Assembly (NCBI GenBank): GCA_050181295.1
Contig: JBFXDI010000134.1
Span: 1 to 10,654, forward strand
Direction: 5' to 3'
DNA from: JBFXDI01 sp050181295
GTDB lineage: Bacteria; Pseudomonadota; Alphaproteobacteria; Rhizobiales; Aestuariivirgaceae
Length of the DNA stretch: 10,654 nt
Below the pieces are notes generated by a model. The model made no database searches. It was given only the letters and a program-made list of their open reading frames with translations, and was not told the origin of the DNA. This document shows, piece by piece, positions 1 through 6,632 of the stretch. Every line of letters starts with the position of its first letter. Position 1 is the stretch's first letter. The position numbers and the translations under genes were made by a program.

Positions 1-604
1 AGGTCTGCCATGGCGTCGAGCCGAGCGTGCGGGCGACTTCGAGATGCGCGACCGACTGGCGGAGGAAGCTCGCCCGCGCCGTCAGGTAGACGTAAGGATA
101 GAGCACCAGCGACATGACGAGGATGGCCCCGCCGAGCGAGCGGATCTCCGGGAACCAGTAGTCGGCGGGGGTGCGCCAGCCGAAACTATCCCGGAACGCC
201 TCCTGCACCGGGCCCGCATAGGTGAAGAGCTCCACGAAGGTGTAGGCGATGATGTAGGTCGGCATGGCGAGCGGCAGGAGCAGCGCCCATTGCAGCATGG
301 CGCGACCGGGAAAGCGCGTCATGGTGACGAGCCAGGCGGTGCCGGTGCCGATCAGGAAGGAGAGGAAGCCGACGCCGCCCATGAGGAGGAGCGTGCGCCA
401 CACATAGCCCGGCAGGACCGTGGTGATGAGATGCGGCCAGACGTTCTCGGCCGATCTGGTCGAGAGCACGGCGACCGACGCCAGCGGCAGGAGCAGCACG
501 AGGCTCAGCGCCAGGGCGCCGAGCTTCCAGCCGGTTTCTCCGGAAACAAGCCTCGGACGGCGAACGCGCGCTGGGGAAGCGTCCTCGCGCGCGCCCGCCG
601 TCAA
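1..604 (-). CDS. Ferric-iron ABC transporter permease (FbpB/SfuB-like), N-terminal 201 residues, cut by window edge
   Basis: This is the N-terminal 201 codons of an inner-membrane permease. The reading frame is open to the left edge, so the C-terminal part is missing. It starts with an arginine-rich tail (residues 1-27) and a first membrane helix at about 28-48. Further hydrophobic segments lie at about 70-95 and 103-125, and one begins near 160. The stretch with LLPLAMPTYIIAYTF and the later LVLYPYVYLTARASF are typical of the large two-domain permeases for Fe3+ import (FbpB/SfuB family, usually over 500 residues). These pair with a periplasmic iron-binding protein and an ATPase, neither of which is in view. 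The best start is the TTG at 604, four bases after the mscL stop. It has GAAGGG 11 bases upstream, which is a long spacing. A GTG at 499 would remove half of the first helix. Family call is fairly firm; the substrate (iron) is inferred from resemblance only. Confidence 0.8.
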   Translation of the reverse strand, partial: MTAGAREDASPARVRRPRLVSGETGWKLGALALSLVLLLPLASVAVLSTRSAENVWPHLITTVLPGYVWRTLLLMGGVGFLSFLIGTGTAWLVTMTRFPGRAMLQWALLLPLAMPTYIIAYTFVELFTYAGPVQEAFRDSFGWRTPADYWFPEIRSLGGAILVMSLVLYPYVYLTARASFLRQSVAHLEVARTLGSTPWQT

Positions 605-608
605 GACG

Positions 609-1022
609 TCAGCGGCCCTTCGCCAGGAGGTCGCGGATCTCGGTCAGGAGCACCTCGGATTTCGCCGGCGCGGCCGGCGCCTCCTTCTTGCGGCGCGAGA
701 GCGTGTTGAAGCCCTTCACCAGGAGGAAGACCGCGAAGGCGACGATGGCGAACTTGATCACCGCGTTGATGAAGAGACCGAGGTTCCAGGTGACGGCCCC
801 TGCCTCCTTGGCCTGCTGGATGGTGTTGTAGGTCCCGTCGCCTTTCAGCACCACGAAGAGCTGGGAGAAGTCCACATTGCCGAGCAGGAGGCCGATGGGC
901 GGCATGATGATGTCGTCCACGAGCGAGGACACGATGGCCCCGAAGGCTGCGCCGATGATGATGCCGACCGCCAGGTCAAGCACGTGGCCTCTGAGCGCGA
1001 ACTCTTTGAATTCCTTAAGCAT
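609..1022 (-). CDS. mscL: Large-conductance mechanosensitive channel MscL
   Basis: MscL is a homopentameric inner-membrane channel that opens under high membrane tension and releases solutes after osmotic downshock. The 137-residue protein has the usual family length and layout. A short amphipathic N-terminal helix (MLKEFKEF) is followed by TM1 with the signature DLAVGIIIGAAFG and IVSSLVDDIIMPP. A periplasmic loop comes next, then TM2 (about 83-105) and a charged C-terminal helix ending in EVLLTEIRDLL, much like E. coli MscL. I chose the ATG at 1022 because GGAGGGG (1028-1034) stands five bases upstream. An in-frame GTG at 1046 would add eight residues not typical of the family. The gene is divergent from the hybrid kinase and is followed almost directly by the iron permease, with no terminator between them. 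Confidence 0.96.
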   Translation of the reverse strand: MLKEFKEFALRGHVLDLAVGIIIGAAFGAIVSSLVDDIIMPPIGLLLGNVDFSQLFVVLKGDGTYNTIQQAKEAGAVTWNLGLFINAVIKFAIVAFAVFLLVKGFNTLSRRKKEAPAAPAKSEVLLTEIRDLLAKGR

Positions 1023-1190
1023 TTGGACCCCTCCAAGGTGCTTCACGATGCCGCTCGAGGTCAGGGCTCGGGCGGCATCTCAAGCATTAGACGAATTCGG
1101 TCGCTGCACAAGGATGCTTGGGGGCCGTCTTCGCCGTTCCGGACCTGCGTGGCCCTTCTGCTATAGTGGCGGGGATGGGGTGTTGAACCG
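1023..1190. promoter_or_regulatory. Divergent promoter region between mscL and the hybrid kinase
   Basis: This 168-base gap must carry the promoters of two genes that point away from each other. For mscL, the minus strand shows TTGTGC (1106-1111), a 16-base spacer and TAATGC (1084-1089), a plausible sigma-70-type pair. For the kinase, TATAGT (1162-1167) resembles a -10 box, but the sequence 17 bases upstream does not look like a -35 box. A dyad CAAGCAT (1081-1087) / ATGCTTG (1114-1120) brackets the suggested mscL promoter. With a 26-base spacer it could easily be chance. All of this is motif reading by eye. Confidence 0.35.
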
Positions 1191-4100
1191 ATGCTGACGG
1201 CCTGGTCCGCGGTCCTCGTCGCGCTTCTCTATGTCGGCGCGCTGTTCCTGATCGCGAGCTTTGGCGACCGGGCCGAGCGGCAGCGCCCGCGCGGCACGCC
1301 CCGCCCCTTCATCTACGCCCTTTCCCTTGGCGTCTACTGCACGTCCTGGACCTATTTCGGCAGCGTGGGGCTCGCCGCCACCACGGGCTTCGACTTCCTG
1401 CCGATCTATATCGGGCCCATCCTCATGCTGGCGCTCGGGTGGCCGCTGCTCAGGGTCATCGTGGAGGTCTCGAAGCGGCAGAACATCACCTCGATCGCCG
1501 ATTTCATCTCGGCCCGCTACGGCAAGAACCAGATGCTCGGCGCGCTGGTGGCGGTGATCGCCGTCATCGGCATCATCCCCTATATCTCGCTGCAGCTGAA
1601 GGCGGTGTCCTTCTCGCTCACCACCGTCCTTCCGGCCGCCGGAGCGCTGCCGTCGCTCATCCACTTCGAGGCCGCCGACGACCTCGCCCTCATCGTCACC
1701 GCCGCCATGGCCTGCTTCGCCATGCTGTTCGGCACGCGCCACATCGACACGACCGAGCATCAGGCTGGCCTGATCCTCGCCATCGCGGTGGAATCGATCG
1801 TGAAGCTCGCGGCCTTTCTCGTGGTCGGCGCCTTCGTCACCTTCTGGCTCATGGGCGGCATCGGCTCGCTCTACGATCAGGCGGCGGCCCGGCCCGGGGC
1901 TCTCGAACTCTTCTCGCGCGGCTTCGAGGGCGGACGCTGGCTCACCATGACCCTTCTGGCGTTCTTCGCCATCCTGCTCCTGCCGCGCCAGTTCCATGTC
2001 ACGGTGGTGGAGAACTCGAGCCTCGGCGACGTCAGGCGCGCCGCCTGGATCTTTCCGCTCTACCTCGTCGCCATCAACATCTTCGTCGTGCCCGTCGCCA
2101 TCGCGGGACTGCTCCTTCTTCCCGCCGGCACCGACGCCGACACCTATGTGCTGGCGCTCCCCGTCGCGACCGGACATCCTGTCCTTGCCATGATCGCCTT
2201 CATCGGCGGGCTGTCGGCTGCGACCGCCATGGTGATCATGGAGTCGATCGCGCTCTCCATCATGGTCTGCAACAATCTCGTGGTGCCCATCCTCGTGCGC
2301 CACCGGCTGGCGGGCGCGGCGCAGGGCGACATGGGAAGCGCGCTCCTCTTCATCCGGCGCATCGCGATCGCCGTGGTGCTGGCGCTCGCCTACGGCTACT
2401 ACCAGATGACCGGATCGAGCGCCGCGCTGGCGCAGACCGGGCTTCTCTCGTTCGCGGCCGTGGCGCAGTTCGCGCCGGCCTTCTTCGGCGGCCTCATCTG
2501 GCGGCGGGGCACCGCCAGGGGTGCCATGGCGGGCATCCTCGCCGGCTTCGCCGTGTGGCTCTATACGCTCCTCATTCCTTCCTTCGTCGATGCCGGCTGG
2601 TTTTCCCCGGCGCTTCTTTCCGAGGGACCGTTCGGCATCGGGCTCCTCAGGCCCCGCATGCTCTTCAACATGGCCTTCGATCCCTTGACACACGGCGTTA
2701 TCTGGAGTCTGGCCGCCAATGTCTGCGCCTATGTGGCAGTGTCCTTGCTGCGCGATCCCTCGCCGATCGAGCGGCTGCAGGCCAACGCCTTCGTGAAGCC
2801 CGACCTTCCGGCGCCCGTCTCCGGATTCCGTAACTGGCGCACGGCCGTCACCATGGGAGAGCTCGAGGCGACCGTTGCCCGCTATATCGGGCTCGAACGC
2901 GCACAGGCCGCCTTTGCCGAGTTCGCCGTCACCCGCAAGGGCGATCTCGATCCCGCCGTTGAGGCCGATATCCGCGCGCTCCGCTTCGCCGAGCATCTGG
3001 TGGCGAGCGCGGTCGGCGTCGCCTCCGCCAGGCTCGTTCTGGGCCTCCTTCTCGAGCGTCATGCCAAGGCGTCCCGCGATGCCGTGCGGCTCCTCGACGA
3101 TGCGAGCGAGGCCATCCAGCACAGTCGCGACGTGCTGCAGTCGGCCATCGACCATATGCGGCAGGGCGTGGCCGTCTTCGACCGCCAGCTGCATCTCGTC
3201 TCCTGGAACGGCCAGCTCGGCGAGCTGCTTGGCCTGCCTCCCGATCTCGTGCGCATCGGGGCGCCGCTCGACGCCATCGTCCTCGCCCTGGCGCGCCGGG
3301 CTGGTCACAGCGGCCAGGAGGCCGACCGCAATCTGGTCGAGACGGTGCGGAGGTTGGCCACGGGCTTCGAGCCCTACGAGGAGCGCATCGCCGAGACCGG
3401 CAAGGTGCTGCAGGTCCGCTCCAGCCGCATGCCGGACGGCGGCATCGTCGCGACCTTCACGGACATCACCGAGAAGGTGGAGGCGGCGGAGGCGCTGATG
3501 CGCGCCAACACCTCGCTCGAGCGGCGCGTGGAGGAGCGCACGGCCGAGCTCGTCAAGCTCAACAGCGCGCTCGCCCATGCCAAGGCCGAGGCCGAGGCCG
3601 CGAATCTCGGCAAGACCCGCTTCATCGCGGCCGCCAGCCACGACATCCTGCAGCCCCTGAACGCCGCCCGCCTCTTCACCTCGAGCCTGGTCGAGCGGGA
3701 GGCGGGCTCGGACCGCAACGAGCTCGTCCGCCATCTCGATTCATCGCTCGAGGCGGTGGAGGAGATCCTCTCCGCGCTGCTCGATATCTCGCGCCTCGAT
3801 GCCGGCGCGCTGAGGCCCGAGCTCGGCGTCTTTCGCATCGACGACATCCTGAATGCGCTGGCGGTCGAGTTTGCGCCGGCGGCGCGCGAGAAGGGGATCG
3901 AGCTGAGGCTCGTCCCCTGCGGCCTGGCGGTGCGCTCCGACCGCAAGCTCCTGCGCCGCGTGCTCCAGAACCTCGTTTCCAACGCGGTCAAGTACACGGC
4001 GAGCGGCAAGGTGCTCATGGGATGCCGGCGGCGCGGCAGCAGGCTCAGGATCGAGGTGCGCGACACGGGCGTCGGCATTCCGCGCTCGAAGCTCAAGACG

Positions 4101-4709
4101 GTGTTCCGGGAATTCGAGCGGCTGGGCCAGGAGGCCGTGCCGCAGCCCGGCCTGGGCCTCGGGCTTGCGATCGTGGAGCGGATCGTCCGGGTGCTCGACC
4201 ACGGCATCGACGTCGCGTCCGAGCCCGGACGGGGTTCCGCCTTCTCCATCTCCGTGCCGGTCGCGGCGCTGATGCCAGGTTCTACAGCGGCCTCTCCTGC
4301 GGCGCGGCCACGGGCGGGGGACCTTGCCGGCCGCACGGTGCTGGTCATCGACAACGAACCTGCCATTCTCGACGGCATGCGGACGCTGATGTCGGGATGG
4401 GGCATCACGGTGCTCACGGCAGCCGGCGGGGACGAGGCCCTGGCGCGCCTGCGCGAGAGCGCCGATCCGGTGGACGTGGTGCTCGCCGACTATCATCTCT
4501 CGGGCGAGAACGGGCTTCAGGTGATCGGGCGTCTCGGGCGGGAGGATGGCCGCTCCGTTCCTTCCGTGCTCATCACCGCGGACCGCACGCAGGCGGTGCG
4601 GAAGGCGGCCGTCGAGGCAGGCGTCCTCTACCTTCGCAAGCCCGTGAAGCCTGCGAGCCTGCGGGCGCTCCTCGCGCAGCTTGCGGTGAGGGCGGAAGCG
4701 GCCGAGTGA
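1191..4709 (+). CDS. SLC5-type transporter-fused hybrid sensor histidine kinase (CrbS/MxtR-like)
   Basis: This 1172-residue membrane protein joins a transporter to a kinase. Residues 1 to about 510 form a multi-helix sodium/solute symporter (SLC5) domain, with the family motif SIADFISARYG near residue 100. Residues about 553-618 look like a STAC connector, including SAVGVASARLVLG. A PAS domain follows (about 645-765, ending FTDITEK), then a coiled coil. The phosphoacceptor helix has SHDILQPLNAARLF with His817. The ATPase domain has its N box at N931, the G1 box DTGVGIP at 958-964 and the G2 box GLGLGLA from 987. The C-terminal receiver has D1054, acceptor D1100, T1129 and K1150. All catalytic residues are present. 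This layout matches CrbS/MxtR, which senses or responds to acetate and related carbon sources and acts with a LuxR-type regulator. Such a regulator is the convergent neighbour. ATG 1191 has only a weak ribosome site (GGGG at 1177-1180). Ligand and true orthology are inferred. Confidence 0.88.
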   Translation: MLTAWSAVLVALLYVGALFLIASFGDRAERQRPRGTPRPFIYALSLGVYCTSWTYFGSVGLAATTGFDFLPIYIGPILMLALGWPLLRVIVEVSKRQNITSIADFISARYGKNQMLGALVAVIAVIGIIPYISLQLKAVSFSLTTVLPAAGALPSLIHFEAADDLALIVTAAMACFAMLFGTRHIDTTEHQAGLILAIAVESIVKLAAFLVVGAFVTFWLMGGIGSLYDQAAARPGALELFSRGFEGGRWLTMTLLAFFAILLLPRQFHVTVVENSSLGDVRRAAWIFPLYLVAINIFVVPVAIAGLLLLPAGTDADTYVLALPVATGHPVLAMIAFIGGLSAATAMVIMESIALSIMVCNNLVVPILVRHRLAGAAQGDMGSALLFIRRIAIAVVLALAYGYYQMTGSSAALAQTGLLSFAAVAQFAPAFFGGLIWRRGTARGAMAGILAGFAVWLYTLLIPSFVDAGWFSPALLSEGPFGIGLLRPRMLFNMAFDPLTHGVIWSLAANVCAYVAVSLLRDPSPIERLQANAFVKPDLPAPVSGFRNWRTAVTMGELEATVARYIGLERAQAAFAEFAVTRKGDLDPAVEADIRALRFAEHLVASAVGVASARLVLGLLLERHAKASRDAVRLLDDASEAIQHSRDVLQSAIDHMRQGVAVFDRQLHLVSWNGQLGELLGLPPDLVRIGAPLDAIVLALARRAGHSGQEADRNLVETVRRLATGFEPYEERIAETGKVLQVRSSRMPDGGIVATFTDITEKVEAAEALMRANTSLERRVEERTAELVKLNSALAHAKAEAEAANLGKTRFIAAASHDILQPLNAARLFTSSLVEREAGSDRNELVRHLDSSLEAVEEILSALLDISRLDAGALRPELGVFRIDDILNALAVEFAPAAREKGIELRLVPCGLAVRSDRKLLRRVLQNLVSNAVKYTASGKVLMGCRRRGSRLRIEVRDTGVGIPRSKLKTVFREFERLGQEAVPQPGLGLGLAIVERIVRVLDHGIDVASEPGRGSAFSISVPVAALMPGSTAASPAARPRAGDLAGRTVLVIDNEPAILDGMRTLMSGWGITVLTAAGGDEALARLRESADPVDVVLADYHLSGENGLQVIGRLGREDGRSVPSVLITADRTQAVRKAAVEAGVLYLRKPVKPASLRALLAQLAVRAEAAE

Positions 4710-5369
4710 TCAGTTCGGCAGTGCCGCCTGCATGTCGCCGTCGAGCTTTCCCGCCGCGATGACGGCCTGCGTGCGGCTGTCGACATTGAGCTTCTGCAGG
4801 ATGGCCGAGACATGCGCCTTCACCGTCGCCTCCGAGACCGAGAGGCTGAAGGCGATCTGCTTGTTGAGCATGCCTTCGCGCAGCAGCATGAGCACCCGCA
4901 TCTGCTGCGGCGTGAGGGTCATGAGGCGCCGCGCCAGGTCTTCCGTTTCCCCGTCATGCCCCTCCTCGAGGTCGAGGTCCGGAGGCATCCAGACGCGCCC
5001 CTCCAGCATCGCCTCGAGGGCTTCCCGCATCCCCCCTGCCGGGCTCGACTTCGGAACGAAGCCGGAGGCGCCGAGCGCCAAAGCCCTCCGCATGACGGCC
5101 GGGTCGTCGTTGGCGGATACGATGGCGACGGGAACGTTCGGGAACTGCGCCCTGAGGAACACAAGTCCCGAAAGCCCCTGCGCGCCGGGCATCTTGAGGT
5201 CGAGCAGCACGAGGTCGAAATCCTCACCCGATTCGAGCTCGGTGACCACCTGATCGAAGGACCCCGCCATGCGGATCCCGCTGTCCGGGAGGAAGCCCTG
5301 CAGCGTCTGCTTCAGGGCCTCGCGGAAGAGGGGATGGTCGTCGGCGACGATGAAACGGCGTCTGGACAT
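4710..5369 (-). CDS. LuxR/NarL-type response regulator (CrbR/ErdR-like), likely partner of the hybrid kinase
   Basis: This 219-residue cytoplasmic regulator has an N-terminal receiver with acidic pocket D10-D11, phosphoacceptor D57 (LLDLKMPG), S85 and K107. A linker and a C-terminal LuxR-type helix-turn-helix (about 149-205) follow. The DNA-binding part shows LTPQQMRVL, NKQIAFSLSVSEATVKAHV and ILQKLNV. The length and these motifs fit the NarL/FixJ family, and the AHVSAILQKLNV form resembles CrbR/ErdR/AgmR. The gene is tail-to-tail with the transporter-kinase, with no base between the stop codons, which strongly suggests a cognate pair. The start at 5369 is supported by GAGGGGGA directly upstream. 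An inverted repeat lies 20 bases before the start codon and could be an operator or a leader hairpin. Target genes cannot be read from this window; acetate metabolism is suggested only by family resemblance. Confidence 0.9.
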   Translation of the reverse strand: MSRRRFIVADDHPLFREALKQTLQGFLPDSGIRMAGSFDQVVTELESGEDFDLVLLDLKMPGAQGLSGLVFLRAQFPNVPVAIVSANDDPAVMRRALALGASGFVPKSSPAGGMREALEAMLEGRVWMPPDLDLEEGHDGETEDLARRLMTLTPQQMRVLMLLREGMLNKQIAFSLSVSEATVKAHVSAILQKLNVDSRTQAVIAAGKLDGDMQAALPN

Positions 5370-5388
5370 TCCCCCTCAGGCCTCGTTT

Positions 5389-5411
5389 CCGGAACGCGTG
5401 GGCTGTTCCGG
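5389..5411. repeat. Inverted repeat upstream of the response regulator, possible operator or leader hairpin
   Basis: CCGGAAC (5389-5395) and GTTCCGG (5405-5411) form a perfect 7-bp inverted repeat with a nine-base spacer. It lies 20 bases upstream of the regulator start codon, just before its ribosome site. The spacing suits a dimeric LuxR-type regulator, hence possible autoregulation, or a small hairpin in the mRNA leader. A second small palindrome, CGGTC-CGGC-GACCG (5415-5428), is next to it and might end yjbQ transcripts weakly, although it lacks a U-run. Function is speculative. Confidence 0.4.
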
Positions 5412-5458
5412 TTTCGGTCCGGCGACCGGGAAAGCCTAGAGCAAGACCGCGCCCCGGC

Positions 5459-5914
5459 TCAAGCTTCGAAGCTGCCGCTGAAATGGAGCTCGATCTCGCG
5501 CCGGTACGCCTGGTTACGATGCTCCACGACATAGACCGCCTGCCATGTGCCGAGCCTCAGCCGACCGTCCCTCACGGGGATGGCAAGGTTAGTGGCGGTG
5601 AGCGTTGACTTGATATGGGCCGGCATGTCGTCGCTGCCCTCGAGCGAATGCCGGTAGCTTTCGGAGGCAGGCGCGAGCCTTGCCAGTGCGTCCTTGAGGT
5701 CGCGCTGCACGTCCGGATCGGCGTTTTCCTGGATGAGGAGCGAAGCGGAGGTATGGCGGATGAAGAGGGTGAGCAGGCCGTCGGCGGCGCCGCGCTCGGC
5801 GAGCCAGCGGGCGAGCGGCTGGGTGATGTCGTGGAAGCCGCGGGGCCTTGTGGAGACCGCGAGGCTTCCCATGGCCTGCGCGAGAGGGTGCTCGAAGCGT
5901 TGATCCATGGCCAT
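5459..5914 (-). CDS. yjbQ: YjbQ family protein (UPF0047)
   Basis: This 151-residue protein belongs to the UPF0047/YjbQ family, found in all domains of life. The family hallmarks are clear: RHTSASLLIQENADPDV (53-69) with H54 and E63, EGSDDMPAHIKS (92-103) with H100, and LGTWQAVYVVEHR (121-133). E. coli YjbQ has weak thiamine-phosphate synthase activity when overproduced, which gave the family its database name. The true physiological role is unsettled, so the thiamine link should be taken lightly. I chose ATG 5914 because GAAGG (5920-5924) lies five bases upstream, the same spacing seen for mscL, gyrB and the secreted protein here. ATG 5908 and TTG 5926 are alternatives. The response regulator follows 89 bases downstream on the same strand, so the two may share a transcript. 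Confidence 0.9.
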   Translation of the reverse strand: MAMDQRFEHPLAQAMGSLAVSTRPRGFHDITQPLARWLAERGAADGLLTLFIRHTSASLLIQENADPDVQRDLKDALARLAPASESYRHSLEGSDDMPAHIKSTLTATNLAIPVRDGRLRLGTWQAVYVVEHRNQAYRREIELHFSGSFEA

Positions 5915-6154
5915 CCAAACCTTCAAGATTCGGTCACCGTTCCGCCCATCTGGCGCCGATGTCGAAGCCCAGTTTCACAACTTCCGGCGAGCGGCAGGGC
6001 AGCCCCCGTCCATCCCGCTCGAAGCCGGAACACCATCGGCCACACCGGCCCACCGGTCGGCTCGCGCGGCTCTTGTCGCCGTCCCGAGCTTGCGCGCGCC
6101 TAAGGCCCGTCTGTCTCCGCAAGGAGGCAGGCGGGCCGCCTTTTCAGGACCGCG
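5915..6154. other. Intergenic spacer between the secreted protein gene and yjbQ
   Basis: This 240-base gap contains no convincing gene. A 62-codon frame on the minus strand (5934-6122) is rich in arginine, glycine and cysteine and has no recognisable domain or ribosome site, so I do not call it. The region holds the strong hairpin at 6104-6137, described separately, and a GANTC site (5927-5931) 13 bases before the yjbQ start. The yjbQ promoter should lie here, but I could not find a good -35/-10 pair. Confidence 0.5.
6104..6144 (+). terminator. 15-bp hairpin with GCAA tetraloop and U-run, terminator-like on the plus strand
   Basis: Bases 6104-6118 pair with 6123-6137 to give 15 bp closed by the loop GCAA (6119-6122), a GNRA tetraloop. 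Read as plus-strand RNA, all positions pair, including two G-U wobbles (6110/6131 and 6114/6127). Read as minus-strand RNA, the same two positions are A-C mismatches. GCC and a run of four T follow on the plus strand (6141-6144). So the structure fits an intrinsic terminator for a plus-strand transcript. However, the known genes on both sides are on the minus strand. It lies 17 bases past the stop of the secreted protein gene and could still end that transcript, although the U-run is on the wrong side for this. The hairpin is certain; its direction of use is not. Confidence 0.6.
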
Positions 6155-6550
6155 TCACGTTTCCTGGCCGGAAGGGTCCAGCCCCCGCGCGAACTCGATC
6201 AGCCGCTTCATCATGCGCTCGAAGAAGCCCATGACGCGGTCGAGGTCGGCATCGCTCGGCAGCTCGACGCCGCGCTTGCTCTCGAGCTCGCTCACGCGCT
6301 TCTTGAGCGCCGCGTTGTCGTTCTCGAGCTTGGCGATCTCTTGCTGCAGCACCTGGCGGTCGTCCGCCACGCTCTCGCAGATCCATTGCGTGGTGCGCGG
6401 AAGGCAGTGCGACACCGCGCCGGTCCTCGTGTCGAGCCGGATGAACCCATCCTTGACGTCCTTCAGCACATAACGGCCGGCCTCCTCGGCGGCGGCCGCC
6501 GGCAGGGCGAGCGCCGCGGCAAGGCCGAGGGCAGGGATGATGAGCTTCAT
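6155..6550 (-). CDS. Small exported coiled-coil protein of unknown function
   Basis: This encodes 131 residues. Residues 1-21 are a clear Sec signal peptide: a short basic start (MK), a hydrophobic core, and cleavage expected near PAAAA/EE. The mature protein begins with a probable beta-rich segment (26-60, GRYVLKDVKDGFIRLDTRTG) with two cysteines, C49 and C58, that could form a disulfide in the periplasm. A coiled coil spans about 65-92, with a heptad core at L68, I72, L75, N79, L82, V86 and L89. A second amphipathic helix (about 101-123) and a polar tail follow. I recognise the general type as a conserved hypothetical of Hyphomicrobiales but know no function. The ATG at 6550 has GGAGG five bases upstream. 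An open frame extending to 6682 would run into gyrB and lose the signal peptide, so I rejected that start. A TATATT box (minus strand, 6582-6587) may be its own -10 element. Confidence 0.82.
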   Translation of the reverse strand: MKLIIPALGLAAALALPAAAAEEAGRYVLKDVKDGFIRLDTRTGAVSHCLPRTTQWICESVADDRQVLQQEIAKLENDNAALKKRVSELESKRGVELPSDADLDRVMGFFERMMKRLIEFARGLDPSGQET

Positions 6551-6632
6551 GCGCGCCTCCAGGGTGCGTGTGTCCCCGCCCAATATAGGCTGTGGACGCC
6601 CAAAGATCAGTCCCGAACCGCGAGGGGCTCGC

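Noticed and set aside
44..1166. Overlapping plus-strand open frames across the permease and mscL
   Set aside because: They oppose two recognisable membrane proteins, and their products are low-complexity, charged sequences with no family resemblance.
1161..3734. 857-codon open frame on the minus strand opposite the hybrid kinase
   Set aside because: It lies opposite a gene with complete, well-ordered domains. Its product is dominated by Arg, Gly, Asp, Glu and His without any domain, as expected when the antisense frame of GC-rich coding DNA lacks stop codons.
5934..6122. 62-codon minus-strand frame in the spacer upstream of yjbQ
   Set aside because: No ribosome site, biased composition (Arg, Gly, Cys), no recognisable motif, and its 5' end lies inside the strong hairpin.
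6620..6632. GCGAG-GGG-CTCGC hairpin touching the gyrB stop codon, as a gyrB terminator
   Set aside because: The stem is only 5 bp and no U-run follows on the minus strand, so it does not meet the pattern of an intrinsic terminator.
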